In this document: positions 1-8,834 of the stretch, in pieces | Numbering within the stretch: the stretch's first letter is position 1 | Layout of the letters: each line of letters begins with the position of its first letter | Source of the DNA: Mycobacterium dioxanotrophicus | GTDB lineage: Bacteria; Actinomycetota; Actinomycetes; Mycobacteriales; Mycobacteriaceae | DNA: 64,000 nt | Assembly: GCF_002157835.1 (NCBI RefSeq) | Contig: NZ_CP020809.1 | Location: 3,534,001-3,598,000, forward strand | Direction: 5' to 3' | Translations under genes and position numbers: made by a program | Notes under the pieces: model-generated | Told to the model about the DNA's origin: nothing | Seen by the model: the letters and a program-made list of their open reading frames with translations, nothing else | Databases searched by the model: none

Positions 1-125
1 TCTGGTGGACGGGTCGACTCACCCGACTCATGAGCGGCAGCGGCATCGGTTTCATCAAAACCCCGGTGTGCCTGGCGAAGCCGCCGCACATGATTCTCGA
101 CTGCCCGAAACAGAAAGGACTCGCA
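1..125 (+). other. Window edge: possible tail of an upstream gene, then leader of the SDR gene
   Basis: Frame 1 is open from base 1 to a TGA at 31-33, which could be the last ten codons of a gene entering from the left, but ten codons are too few to identify. The rest is leader: a purine-rich AGAAAGGA lies just before the ATG at 126. I see no other structure. Confidence 0.25.
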
Positions 126-1142
126 ATGACCACCACATCGCCACGCACCGTGGTCGTCACCGGAGCCAGCGCAGGCATCGGACGTGCCGCTGCCCGGGCC
201 TTCGGGCAGCGCGGTGATCGCGTCGCACTACTGGCCCGCGGACACGACGGACTGCGCGGAGCCGCCGAGGACGTCGAGGCCGCGGGCGGGACAGCACTGA
301 CTCTGCCCACGGACATCGCAGATTTCGAGCAGGTCGATGCCGCCGCCACCAAGGTCGAGGACACTTTCGGGCCGATCGATGTCTGGGTCAACGTCGCGTT
401 CACGTCGGTGTTCGCGCCATTCACCGAGATCGCTCCGGCAGAGTTCCGGCGTGTGACCGAGGTCAGCTACCTCGGCTTCGTCCACGGAACGATGGCGGCA
501 CTGGCCCGGATGAAGTCGCGCGACGCCGGTGCGATCGTGCAAGTCGGTTCTGCGCTGGGGGCCCGCGCCATTCCGCTGCAGTCGGCGTACTGCGGTGCCA
601 AACACGGCATCAATGGATTCACCGAATCCGTGCGCACCGAGCTGCTGCACGACCGCAGCAATATCCACATCACCGTGGTGCAGATGCCGGCGCTCAACAC
701 GCCGCAGTTCGACTGGGTGCTGTCGCGGCTGCAGCGTCACCCTCAGCCCGTGCCGCCGATCTATCAGCCCGAAGTGGCTGCCCGCGCCATCCTCCGGGCA
801 GCCGACCATCCAGAGCGCAAGCAGTACTGGGTCGGTGCCAGCACGGCGTTGACGATCCTCGGACAGCGGTTGATGCCGTCGGTGCTCGACCGCTATCTCG
901 CGCGCACCGGCTACTCATCGCAGCAGACGAGCGAGCCGGTCGGTCAAGGCCGCCCGAACAACCTTTGGCAGCCCCTCGACGACCGCCCCGGCAGCGATCG
1001 AGGAGCGCACGGCTCCTTCGACGACCGCTCGATCGATCACTCGCCACAGGTCTGGCTTTCTCGGCACGCGCGATCACTGTCGGTGGCCGCCGGTGCGGCG
1101 CTCACTGCCGGAGGGGTCGCGCTGATCCGCTACCGGCACTGA
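126..1142 (+). CDS. SDR family NAD(P)-dependent oxidoreductase with C-terminal hydrophobic tail
   Basis: A classical short-chain dehydrogenase of 338 aa. The Rossmann glycine motif TGASAGIG is at residues 12-19, the catalytic Ser at 142, and the YxxxK motif is Y155-CGA-K159. The usual NNAG structural motif is altered to NVAF around residue 89. The protein is about 90 residues longer than a minimal SDR: a charged linker is followed by a short hydrophobic stretch at the extreme C-terminus (VAAGAALTAGGVALI), which may anchor it to the membrane. I chose the ATG at 126 because AGAAAGGA precedes it and homology to SDRs begins there; the upstream in-frame ATG at 30 adds non-SDR sequence. The substrate is unknown. 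Confidence 0.88.
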   Translation: MTTTSPRTVVVTGASAGIGRAAARAFGQRGDRVALLARGHDGLRGAAEDVEAAGGTALTLPTDIADFEQVDAAATKVEDTFGPIDVWVNVAFTSVFAPFTEIAPAEFRRVTEVSYLGFVHGTMAALARMKSRDAGAIVQVGSALGARAIPLQSAYCGAKHGINGFTESVRTELLHDRSNIHITVVQMPALNTPQFDWVLSRLQRHPQPVPPIYQPEVAARAILRAADHPERKQYWVGASTALTILGQRLMPSVLDRYLARTGYSSQQTSEPVGQGRPNNLWQPLDDRPGSDRGAHGSFDDRSIDHSPQVWLSRHARSLSVAAGAALTAGGVALIRYRH

Positions 1143-1193
1143 CTTCGCCGGCAAAGGAATTCCATAGACGACAACACTTTTGAAGGAGACAAC

Positions 1194-2993
1194 ATGTCTG
1201 ACACCGTCGGTGACGTCCTACTCGGGCGGCTGCGGGAATGGGGCGTCAAACAAGTCTTCGGGTTCCCCGGAGACGGCATCAACGGGCTGCTCGCCGCGTG
1301 GCAACGCGTCGACGACAAGCCACAATTCGTCCAGGCCCGACACGAAGAGATGGCCGCGTTCGAGGCGGTGGGTTTCGCCAAGTTCTCCGGAGAGGTCGGC
1401 GTGTGCGTGGCCACCAGCGGCCCCGGCGCGGTGCACCTGCTCAACGGGCTGTACGACGCCAAACTCGACCATGTCCCGGTGGTGGCCATCGTCGGCCAGA
1501 CCGAACGCTCCGCGATGGGTGGCTCCTACCAGCAGGAGATCGACCTGATCAGTTTGTTCAAGGACGTCTGCAGTGAGTACGTACAGATGTGCACGGTCCC
1601 CAAGCAGCTGCCGAACCTCATCGACCGTGCCATCCGCGTCGCGCTCAGCGAGGGCGCACCCACGGCGATCATCGTGCCCTCCGACGTCTTCGAGCTGCCT
1701 TACGAACCGCCGGGGCACGCGTTCAAGCAGGTGCCCTCGAGCCTCGGGATGTCCGAGGCGCGCGTCGTCCCCGACGACGCCGCGCTGCGCCGGACCGCCG
1801 ACCTCCTCAACGCCGGGCAGAAAGTCGCGATGCTCGTCGGCCAGGGCGCCCGGGGATGCGTCGCCGAGCTCACCGAAGTCGCCGAGCTGCTCGGCGCCGG
1901 CGCCGCAAAAGCCTTGCTGGGCAAGGACGTGCTGCCCGACGATCTGCCATGGGTAACCGGATCCATCGGGCTGCTCGGCACCACCGCCAGCTGGCATCTC
2001 ATGATGGAGTGCGACACGCTGCTCACCGTCGGCTCGAATTTCCCGTACACCCAGTTCATGCCCAAACTCGACCAGGCCCGCGCTGTGCAGATCGACCGTT
2101 CCGGCAAGTGGATCGGGATGCGGTATCCGTATGAGATCAACCTCGTCGGCGACGCCAAGACCACGTTGCGGGCGCTGATCCCATTGCTGGAGCGCAAGAC
2201 CGACCGATCCTGGCGCGAAAAGATCGAAAAGTGGGTGGACAGTTGGTGGACCACCGTGCAGCGCAGGGCCATGACTGACGCCGAGCCACTCAACCCGATG
2301 CGGATCTTTTGGGAACTGTCGGAGCGGATGCCCGAAAACGCCATCATCGCAGCGGATTCCGGCTCGTCGGCCAACTGGTATGCCCGCCACCTGAAGTTCC
2401 GCGGCGACGTCCGCGGGTCCCTGTCCGGCACATTGGCCACCATGGGGCCCGGGGTGCCCTATGTCATCGGCGCCAAGTGGGCCCACCCCGACCGGCCAAG
2501 CATCGCCTTCGTCGGCGACGGGGCAATGCAGATGAACGGCATGGCCGAACTGATCACCATCAGCAAGTACTGGAAGCAGTGGGCCGACCCGCGCCTCATC
2601 ATCGCCGTCCTGCACAACAACGACCTCAACCAGGTCACGTGGGAAATGCGTGCGATGGAGAACTCACCGAAATTCGATGCGTCGCAGAACCTTCCGGACG
2701 TCGACTACGCGGCGTTCGCGCGCAGCCTCGGCTTGCACGGCGACAACATCGACGACGCCTCGGCGCTCGGCGACGCATGGGACCGGGCGCTTGCAGCCGA
2801 CCGGCCCACCGTGCTCGACGTCCGGTGCGACCCGAACGTGCCGCCGATCCCGCCGCACGCCACGTTCGAGCAGGCGAAGTCTCTCGTCGAGGCGGTCGTC
2901 GGCGGCGACGACGACAGCGCGGACTTCATCAAGCAGGGAATCAAACAGAAAGTGCAGCAATACCTTCCAGGCGAGAAGAAGGGCCGCTCATGA
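1194..2993 (+). CDS. Thiamine pyrophosphate-requiring enzyme (pyruvate oxidase/acetolactate synthase fold)
   Basis: A 599-aa member of the TPP-dependent pyruvate oxidase/acetolactate synthase superfamily. The N-terminal pyrimidine-binding domain has the conserved FGFPGDGIN turn and the catalytic Glu in RHEEMAAFEA (E51). A central TPP-domain follows, then a C-terminal PP-binding domain with GDGAMQMNGM and, about 30 residues on, HNNDLNQ, the Mg-TPP motif. Length fits PoxB-like enzymes. A strong GAAGGAGA ribosome site lies 5-6 nt before the ATG. It overlaps the next gene by ATGA and heads a cluster with a gluconate-dehydrogenase-like flavoprotein, so it may act on a 2-oxo acid product of that pathway; this is inference. 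Pyruvate oxidation or decarboxylation is also possible. Confidence 0.9.
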   Translation: MSDTVGDVLLGRLREWGVKQVFGFPGDGINGLLAAWQRVDDKPQFVQARHEEMAAFEAVGFAKFSGEVGVCVATSGPGAVHLLNGLYDAKLDHVPVVAIVGQTERSAMGGSYQQEIDLISLFKDVCSEYVQMCTVPKQLPNLIDRAIRVALSEGAPTAIIVPSDVFELPYEPPGHAFKQVPSSLGMSEARVVPDDAALRRTADLLNAGQKVAMLVGQGARGCVAELTEVAELLGAGAAKALLGKDVLPDDLPWVTGSIGLLGTTASWHLMMECDTLLTVGSNFPYTQFMPKLDQARAVQIDRSGKWIGMRYPYEINLVGDAKTTLRALIPLLERKTDRSWREKIEKWVDSWWTTVQRRAMTDAEPLNPMRIFWELSERMPENAIIAADSGSSANWYARHLKFRGDVRGSLSGTLATMGPGVPYVIGAKWAHPDRPSIAFVGDGAMQMNGMAELITISKYWKQWADPRLIIAVLHNNDLNQVTWEMRAMENSPKFDASQNLPDVDYAAFARSLGLHGDNIDDASALGDAWDRALAADRPTVLDVRCDPNVPPIPPHATFEQAKSLVEAVVGGDDDSADFIKQGIKQKVQQYLPGEKKGRS

Positions 2994-3439
2994 GACCCGT
3001 ACGCGCCGCGGTGCACGCCATCCGCACCGGACGTTTCGAACGCACCCTCGCAGCGCTGACCGCGGCCGGCGCGGCGGTCACCACCGCCGAGATCTACCTT
3101 TCCCATGACGGCGCGAGCTTCGGCAACCGCATGATGTACTGGCCGGTCGTCATCGTTCCGACCGCCGTGCCCGCCGGACTGGCGGGATTCTTCTCCCGCC
3201 GCGCCGCCCACACCGTGCTGCCCGTTGCCAGCGCGCTGATCGTCGTCAACGGCGTGCAAGGTGCCTACTTGCACTGGCGTGGCATCTGCCAGCGGCCCGG
3301 CGGACTGACCCGCTACAACCTCGAATCCGGGCCACCGGCATTCGCGCCACTGCTGGCCTCGCTGGTCGGTGGCATGGGGCTGCTCGCGGCACTGTTGCGC
3401 CGCGAGGACCTGCCGCTGCCGGGGGACGGCAGCCGCTGA
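2990..3439 (+). CDS. Small multi-pass membrane protein, unknown function
   Basis: A 149-aa protein with three or four hydrophobic segments (around residues 17-33, 46-64, 70-86 and 115-133) and a basic N-terminus. I recognise no domain. Its start ATG overlaps the TGA of the TPP-enzyme gene (ATGA), and its own TGA overlaps the ATG of the next gene (TGATG), so it is almost certainly co-translated as part of this operon. It could serve as a membrane anchor or electron-transfer partner for the downstream dehydrogenase subunits, which lack membrane segments of their own; that role is inferred from position only. Confidence 0.75.
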   Translation: MRPVRAAVHAIRTGRFERTLAALTAAGAAVTTAEIYLSHDGASFGNRMMYWPVVIVPTAVPAGLAGFFSRRAAHTVLPVASALIVVNGVQGAYLHWRGICQRPGGLTRYNLESGPPAFAPLLASLVGGMGLLAALLRREDLPLPGDGSR

Positions 3440-4149
3440 TGCCCTTCCGCCCGGCACACCACCGCGCCGTCACCCCCCAGGGCCGGGGCCGTTTCCCGGA
3501 TTTCGACGTGTTGACCCAAGCCGACAAGTGGGATCAGGTCACCGCCGGCGTCGTGCTCGGACGGCTGGCGCTGCCGACCACGCTGTCGTTCTTCACAGTT
3601 GAGGAGATGGCGATCGCGCAGCCCTTGCTCGACCTGCTCCTGGCCCAGGACGACGACCCCAAGGTTCCGGTGCTGGAACTGATCGACTCCCGGCTGGCGG
3701 CGGGAGAGACCGACGGATGGCATTACGACGACATGCCTGCAGACGGGCAGGCCTGGCGCGACTCCCTGGCCGCGCTCGACGGCGACGCACGCGACCACTA
3801 CGGCGCCGGGTACGGCGACCTGGGCACCGGCAAGCAAGCGCGGCTGCTGCAGGACGTTCAGGACCTCGCCGATGCAGCCGAGCACTGGCACGGACGGCCC
3901 GCGGGTCACGTGTGGAGCTTGTGGACGCGGTATGCGTGCACGGCGTTCTACTCCCATCCGTGGGCGTGGAACGAGATGGGTTTCTCCGGGCCGGCCTACC
4001 CCCGGGGCTACCTGAACCCTGGTGTCAACGCGCTCGAACGGTACGAGGTCGCCGACCACCGCGATGTCGACCCGGTTCCGTTCGCCGAGCGGGTGGAGCG
4101 CGCGCGCCGCGCCGATTCGGATCTGCCCGAAGGGCGGACCGATGGGTGA
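3439..4149 (+). CDS. Gluconate 2-dehydrogenase subunit 3-like protein
   Basis: A 236-aa protein resembling the small (gamma) subunit of membrane flavin dehydrogenases such as gluconate 2-dehydrogenase. It has the typical N-terminal region around FPDFDVLTQADKWD and a C-terminal block (CTAFYSHPWAWNEMGFSG) seen in this family. Family members partner a GMC-type flavoprotein, and such a gene follows directly, overlapping it by 8 nt. Unlike many gamma subunits it shows no twin-arginine signal peptide, so the complex may be cytoplasmic or anchored by the 149-aa membrane protein upstream. Start is the ATG in the TGATG overlap. Confidence 0.82.
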   Translation: MPFRPAHHRAVTPQGRGRFPDFDVLTQADKWDQVTAGVVLGRLALPTTLSFFTVEEMAIAQPLLDLLLAQDDDPKVPVLELIDSRLAAGETDGWHYDDMPADGQAWRDSLAALDGDARDHYGAGYGDLGTGKQARLLQDVQDLADAAEHWHGRPAGHVWSLWTRYACTAFYSHPWAWNEMGFSGPAYPRGYLNPGVNALERYEVADHRDVDPVPFAERVERARRADSDLPEGRTDG

Positions 4150-5785
4150 CGGCAGTACCGTACGAAGCCGCAACGAGTCGGCATGGTTGTTGCCCAACAA
4201 CGGTATTCGCACCAACCACCAGCTGCGGGCCGACATGCGCAAGTACCATCCCGACGACGAGGTCGACGTGGTCATCGTCGGAGCCGGCGCCGGGGGAGCC
4301 ACCCTCGGACAACGCCTGGCCCGCGCCGGATGGAGCGTGGTGCTGCTCGACGCCGGACCGTTCTGGGATCCTGACCGGGACTGGGTCAGCGACGAGCGCG
4401 GTTCGCACGGTCTGTATTGGACCGACCCTCGCCAGATCGGCGGATCGGACCCGGTTCCCTTGGGGTCCAACAACTCCGGTCGGGGCGTCGGTGGGTCCAT
4501 GGTGCACTACGCCGGTTACACCCCGCGGTTCCATCCCTCGGATTTCCGCACCCACTCCATCGACGGTGTGGGTGTCGACTGGCCCATCGACTACGCGGAT
4601 CTGCGCCCCTATTACGAGCAGATCGAGGCCGAACTACCAGTGGCGGGCCAGGATTGGCCGTGGGGCGATCCGCACAGCTACCCGCACAGCCCGCATCCGG
4701 TCAGCGGCAATGGACTGATCGCGCTGCGTGGCGCACAGGCACTGGGCGTCGACATGCGGGTCGGGCCGGTCGCCATCCCGAACGGGCGCTTCGGCAATCG
4801 GCCGCACTGCATCTACCGCGGGTTCTGCATCCAGGGCTGCAAGGTCAATGCCAAGGCGAGCCCGCTGATCACTCATATTCCCGACGCCCTGGCGCATGGC
4901 GCCGAGGTGCGTCCGGACTGCCACGTCAGCCGCATTCTGGTGGACGACGACACCGGCCGCGCCACCGGTGTGGTGTACCTGCACGGTGGCACGCTGCACC
5001 GGCAGCTTGCGCAGTCCGTGGTCATCGCCGGCTACTCCATCGAGACCCCGCGGCTGTTGTTGCTGTCGGCCTCGTCGCGTTACCCCGACGGGCTCGGCAA
5101 CAGTCACGATCACGTGGGGCGGCACCTGATGGTTCAAGGCGCCCCGCAGGTCGCCGGCCGCTTCGACGACGAGGTCCGCATGTACAAGGCGCCGCCGCCG
5201 GAAGTGAGCAGCGAGCAGTTCTACGAGACCGATCCCAGCAAGCCCTACCGACGCGGATTCTCCATCCAGACCGTCAGCCCGTTGCCGATCACATGGTCTG
5301 AACACGTTGCCGCTCAAGGTCACTGGGGCCAGACACTGCGTGAGTACATGCGCGATTACGTGCATTGGGCCACGCTGGGCGCCTTGTGCGAGCTACTGCC
5401 ACTGCCGAACAACCGGGTCACCCTGGCCGATGAGACCGACCGGCACGGCCTGCCCGTCGCTCACTTCGCTTACAGCCAGTGCGACAACGACAAACAGCTC
5501 ATCGACGCTGCAGGCGCGGTCATGGCCGACCTCCTGAAAGCCGCCGGTGCCGAAGAGGTCATGACCGTGCAGCGCTACGCACACCTGGTCGGCGGTGCCC
5601 GCATGGCCAGACGCCAGCAGGACGGTGTCATCGATCCCGAGCACCGCGTCTTCGGAGTGGATCGGCTCTACGTCGTCGACGGCAGTGTGATGCCCACCCA
5701 GGGTGCCGCCAACCCGGCGCTGACCATCATGGCGCTCGCAGCCCGGGCCGCCGACCTGATGGAGCGCCACGCGGTCGCATCCTGA
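4142..5785 (+). CDS. GMC family FAD-dependent dehydrogenase (gluconate 2-dehydrogenase large-subunit type)
   Basis: A 547-aa GMC oxidoreductase. The dinucleotide motif VVIVGAGAGGATLGQRLA lies near residue 45; the middle holds a cysteine cluster (CIYRGFCIQGC) typical of the sugar-acid dehydrogenase branch; the C-terminus has HLVGGARMA with the likely catalytic His, and VVDGSVMPTQGAANP, the usual GMC ending. It probably oxidises an alcohol or sugar acid and passes electrons on through the subunit encoded just upstream. The ATG at 4142 sits inside the 3' end of that gene (8-nt overlap); a longer in-frame start at 4022 would place 40 non-GMC residues in front. Confidence 0.9.
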   Translation: MGDGSTVRSRNESAWLLPNNGIRTNHQLRADMRKYHPDDEVDVVIVGAGAGGATLGQRLARAGWSVVLLDAGPFWDPDRDWVSDERGSHGLYWTDPRQIGGSDPVPLGSNNSGRGVGGSMVHYAGYTPRFHPSDFRTHSIDGVGVDWPIDYADLRPYYEQIEAELPVAGQDWPWGDPHSYPHSPHPVSGNGLIALRGAQALGVDMRVGPVAIPNGRFGNRPHCIYRGFCIQGCKVNAKASPLITHIPDALAHGAEVRPDCHVSRILVDDDTGRATGVVYLHGGTLHRQLAQSVVIAGYSIETPRLLLLSASSRYPDGLGNSHDHVGRHLMVQGAPQVAGRFDDEVRMYKAPPPEVSSEQFYETDPSKPYRRGFSIQTVSPLPITWSEHVAAQGHWGQTLREYMRDYVHWATLGALCELLPLPNNRVTLADETDRHGLPVAHFAYSQCDNDKQLIDAAGAVMADLLKAAGAEEVMTVQRYAHLVGGARMARRQQDGVIDPEHRVFGVDRLYVVDGSVMPTQGAANPALTIMALAARAADLMERHAVAS

Positions 5786-5811
5786 TCCAATCGAGAAAGG
5801 CGGTGTAGCAC

Positions 5812-6909
5812 ATGTATTCGTCGCAGATCGAGCGTCTCGAGGTAGCCGTCTACCGCGTGCCCACCGAAGGTCCGGAAGCCGACGGCACCCTGGAATGGGA
5901 CGCCACCACCGCCGTCGTCGTGCACGCGCACGCGGGGGGCGTCGTCGGACTCGGCTGGACCTACAGTTCCCCGGCCGCGGCGGCGGTCGTCATCCATCAC
6001 CTGTGCGACGTCGTCGTCGGCCGCGACGCCGCCGACATCCCCGGCGCCTTCGAGGCCATGCACCGCGCCTGCCGTAATTGCGGCACGCGCGGCCTGGTCA
6101 CCCAGGCGATCAGCGCCGTCGACATCGCACTGTGGGATCTCCGCGCCCGTTTGCGCAACCTGCCGCTCTCGGCCTTGTTGGGCCGCTGCCGCAGTTCCGT
6201 ACCCATCTACGGTTCGGGCGGATTCACCAACCTCGACGACGCCCAACTCGCCGAACAGGTTCGGGTGTGGCAGGGCGCGGGATGCGCCGCGATGAAGATC
6301 AAGATCGCCCAGGGTTGGGGCGCTGACACCGTCCGAGACCTGGCCCGAGTCAACCGGTTACGCGAGCTGGCCGGTGACACCGTCGAGATCATGGTGGACG
6401 CCAACGGCGGATACACCCCTGGGCAGGCGCGCCGTGTCGGCGCGGCCCTGGACCACCTCGGTGTCGCCTGGTTCGAGGAACCGGTCAGCAGCGATGACAT
6501 CGACGGGCTGGCCGCCGTGCGCGGCGCCGTGCGGTGCGACGTCGCCGCGGGGGAGTACATCTCCAACCGCTACGACGCGCGCCAGCTGGCGCCCGTGGTG
6601 GACTGCCTGCAACTCGACGTGACCCGATGCGGGGGCTACACCGGCTGGTTGGCGGGCGCCGACATCGCGGCGGCGCACAACCTCGACGTGTCGGGGCACT
6701 GCGCACCCGCGCTGCATATTCCTGTCGCCGCGGCCATCCCGCGTCTTCGGCATCTCGAGTACTTCATCGACCACACCCGACTCGAGGCGGAGATGTTCGA
6801 TGGTGTTCCCGCTCCGAGCGGCGGCCAGTTGCCCGTCAGCACCACGGGATCCGGGCATGGCATGAGCCTGACCGCTGAGGCCGAGAAGTACCGGCAGGTC
6901 CCAGAGTAA
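5812..6909 (+). CDS. Enolase-superfamily enzyme (mandelate racemase/muconate lactonizing-like, sugar-acid dehydratase type)
   Basis: A 365-aa enolase-superfamily protein. The Lys pair K162/K164 (MKIKIAQG), the metal-binding D196 (MVDANGG), E222 (FEEP) and E248 (AAGEYIS) are all present in the order expected of the MR/MLE barrel, with GHCAP near the C-terminus. Such enzymes abstract a proton alpha to a carboxylate and often dehydrate aldonic acids. It follows the GMC gene after 26 nt with AGAAAGGCGG as ribosome site, so it is probably the last gene of the cluster and may dehydrate or epimerise an acid made by the dehydrogenase. The exact substrate cannot be read from sequence. Confidence 0.88.
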   Translation: MYSSQIERLEVAVYRVPTEGPEADGTLEWDATTAVVVHAHAGGVVGLGWTYSSPAAAAVVIHHLCDVVVGRDAADIPGAFEAMHRACRNCGTRGLVTQAISAVDIALWDLRARLRNLPLSALLGRCRSSVPIYGSGGFTNLDDAQLAEQVRVWQGAGCAAMKIKIAQGWGADTVRDLARVNRLRELAGDTVEIMVDANGGYTPGQARRVGAALDHLGVAWFEEPVSSDDIDGLAAVRGAVRCDVAAGEYISNRYDARQLAPVVDCLQLDVTRCGGYTGWLAGADIAAAHNLDVSGHCAPALHIPVAAAIPRLRHLEYFIDHTRLEAEMFDGVPAPSGGQLPVSTTGSGHGMSLTAEAEKYRQVPE

Positions 6910-6934
6910 GGGCCACGCCACTCCCGCCCGGCTG

Positions 6935-7843
6935 TCACGCGGTCCGGCGCTGCTTCCGCTTTTCCTCGTAGTACCGCGCACGCTCATCGAGTAGTCCCAG
7001 GAATCCGACAAGTTCCTCGCGAGCCCGCTCGCCCTCGGGACCGAAGTCGTTGCGGTCGAAGATATTCCAGAATCGCAACACGGGAATCAGCACGTCGTCG
7101 TGGTGGATGCGCAGATCGTAGATCCCGGCTTTCGCGATGGTGATGGCGTTCTGGGCAAAGTCGGCCATGCCCAAGCCGGGCATCGCGAAATTGAGGACCT
7201 CGTCGCGGATCGCGGCCATCGCCGCGTCAGGGGCGACCTCCAGAGCCGCGGCCATCAGATTGCGGTAGAACACCATGTGCAGGTTCTCGTCGGCCGCAAT
7301 GCGGGCAAGCAGTTGGTCGGCCACCGGGCATCCCGAGGCCCGGCCGGTGTTGCGGTGCGAGACTCGCGTCGCCAATTCCTGGAATGAGACGTAGGCCAAG
7401 ACCGCCAGAGGGGTCCTCTCGCCGGCGTCGTAGCCGGCGACGGTGTGCTCCATCCGCAGGCGTTCCAGGGCGACAGGGTCGACGCCGCGAGTGACCACCA
7501 GGTAGTCGCGCAACACGATGCTGTGACGGCCTTCCTCGGCGGTCCACTGTCCGATCCAGGTGCCCCAGGCGCCGTCGCGGGAGAAACGGGTGGCGATCTC
7601 GCGGTGATATGACGGCAGATTGTCCTCGGTCAGCAGGTTGACCGTCATCGCCACCTTGGCGACGGGGTCCAGCGGCGAGTCCTCCGGCTGCCAGTCTTCG
7701 CCGCCGAGGAACGCGAAATCGCGTCCGCGGCTCCACGGCACGTAATCGTGCGGGAACCATTCGCGGGCCATCGCCAGGTGGCGGTCAAGGTTCTGTGCGA
7801 CAACCGGTTCCAGTTCGTGCAGCACGGCTGTTTGGGTGTCCAT
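6935..7843 (-). CDS. Acyl-ACP desaturase (DesA-type, diiron)
   Basis: A 302-aa ferritin-like diiron desaturase. The two metal-binding helices are visible as TAEEGRH (E103, E104, H107) and ADENLH (E186, H189), with further carboxylates E73 and E156, matching the acyl-[ACP] desaturase pattern. It would introduce a double bond into acyl-ACP chains, feeding membrane lipid or mycolate precursors. I prefer the ATG at 7843 (MDTQ) because AAGGGA precedes it; the ATG at 7864 adds seven residues. Its promoter carries the palindromic operator at 7884-7918, so expression is probably controlled by a TetR-type repressor encoded elsewhere. Confidence 0.9.
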   Translation of the reverse strand: MDTQTAVLHELEPVVAQNLDRHLAMAREWFPHDYVPWSRGRDFAFLGGEDWQPEDSPLDPVAKVAMTVNLLTEDNLPSYHREIATRFSRDGAWGTWIGQWTAEEGRHSIVLRDYLVVTRGVDPVALERLRMEHTVAGYDAGERTPLAVLAYVSFQELATRVSHRNTGRASGCPVADQLLARIAADENLHMVFYRNLMAAALEVAPDAAMAAIRDEVLNFAMPGLGMADFAQNAITIAKAGIYDLRIHHDDVLIPVLRFWNIFDRNDFGPEGERAREELVGFLGLLDERARYYEEKRKQRRTA

Positions 7844-7883
7844 GAGGTCAGTCCCTTCATCCACTATCGACGCTTCGGCCTAG

Positions 7884-7918
7884 AACCTACGGTACCGTAA
7901 CCTACGGTACCGTAGGTT
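7884..7918. promoter_or_regulatory. Tandem palindromic operator upstream of the desaturase gene
   Basis: The 15-bp unit AACCTACGGTACCGT occurs twice head to tail (7884-7898, 7899-7913), and the second copy completes a perfect 20-bp palindrome (7899-7918). Symmetry centres are 15 bp apart, about 1.5 helical turns. This is the form expected of a dimeric TetR-family operator, 40-75 bp before the desaturase start. Mycobacterial desaturase genes are known to be under a TetR-type acyl-CoA-responsive repressor (MadR); whether this is its site is inference. Confidence 0.75.
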
Positions 7919-8026
7919 AGTGGTTGATGACGTGAAGATGACATCGAGAGATGACCGCAGGCTTTCCACCGCGGGTGTTGTGCATCGCTGACGCTCGTGC
8001 GTCGATGTATCTGGCGGTCGGTCGCG

Positions 8027-8389
8027 TCAGTAGCGGTCGAGCTCGATCAACCGCTCGTCGCTGATCCCGAAGTGGTGCGCGATCTCGTGCAGCACGACGT
8101 GTCTGATTTCTGCGCGTAGACGATTCTCATCGCCGGCAGCCAGTCGCGTGATCGGGCCGCGGAAGATGCTGATCTTGTCGGGAAGCACTCCGCCGTACGC
8201 GCTGTTCCTTCGCGGCAGCGGTATGCCCCGGTACAGGCCGAGCAGCCGCTGGCCGCCGGGAGGCTCGTCCTCGATGACGATTTCCACATTGCTCATCGCC
8301 GCACGGAGATTGGCTGGCAAGGAGCTCAGGGTGTTGTCGATCGCATCTTCGAACGGATCAGTGCGCCCCGGTTCCGAGTGCGCATTCAT
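8027..8389 (-). CDS. Zinc metallopeptidase-like protein (zincin family)
   Basis: A 120-aa protein with the zincin motif HEIAHHFG (HExxH) near residue 105, followed by SDERLIEL, the layout of the small bacterial family of unknown function long annotated as DUF1025/metallopeptidase family. Length matches the family. The basic region before the motif (SAYGGVLPDKISIFRGPI) is also typical. The biological target is not known. It stands alone between the desaturase and a short membrane-protein gene on the opposite strand. Confidence 0.85.
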   Translation of the reverse strand: MNAHSEPGRTDPFEDAIDNTLSSLPANLRAAMSNVEIVIEDEPPGGQRLLGLYRGIPLPRRNSAYGGVLPDKISIFRGPITRLAAGDENRLRAEIRHVVLHEIAHHFGISDERLIELDRY

Positions 8390-8619
8390 CTTGCCAATGG
8401 TGCCAGAGCCGGTGGTGGGGCGGTTCGCGTCTGGTCAGCTGCACCCTGCTCGAGATCGTCTCCAGCGGACACTTCGCCGAGCCAGTCGCTCGGGAAGTCC
8501 TGACCGCAACTCCCACAACACAATCCAGTCCCAGATGCCACGCGCTGCTGTTGATCGATATCCGTCCCTTCGATTCCAGCCGCGGGGATCGCCTCGGCGG
8601 CCAGTTGCACACTGGAGTT

Positions 8620-8811
8620 ATGAAACTCCGCTCGTACTGGGCATACAGCGTCGGGTTGTTGGTCGCGTCGGTTGCGGTCATTGCGGTGGCACGGTTGACG
8701 GGCCATTGTGGACGCAACATGCTGCTGGTGTTCGGCGGTTTCGTCATCGCCTGGGTGTCGGGGACGATCGCGCGTTACGTGTACCCGCCACCGGCAAGAT
8801 GGACTCGCTGA
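8620..8811 (+). CDS. Small two-helix membrane protein, hypothetical
   Basis: A 63-aa frame starting MKLRSYWAYS with two hydrophobic helices (about residues 8-24 and 34-51) and basic ends. Codon third positions are GC-rich as in the neighbours. A GGAG lies only 2 nt before the ATG, which is close for a ribosome site, so the start is uncertain; an upstream in-frame ATG at 8551 exists. No function can be proposed. Confidence 0.5.
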   Translation: MKLRSYWAYSVGLLVASVAVIAVARLTGHCGRNMLLVFGGFVIAWVSGTIARYVYPPPARWTR

Positions 8812-8834
8812 ACGTCTCGACCGCCTGGGTGTCG

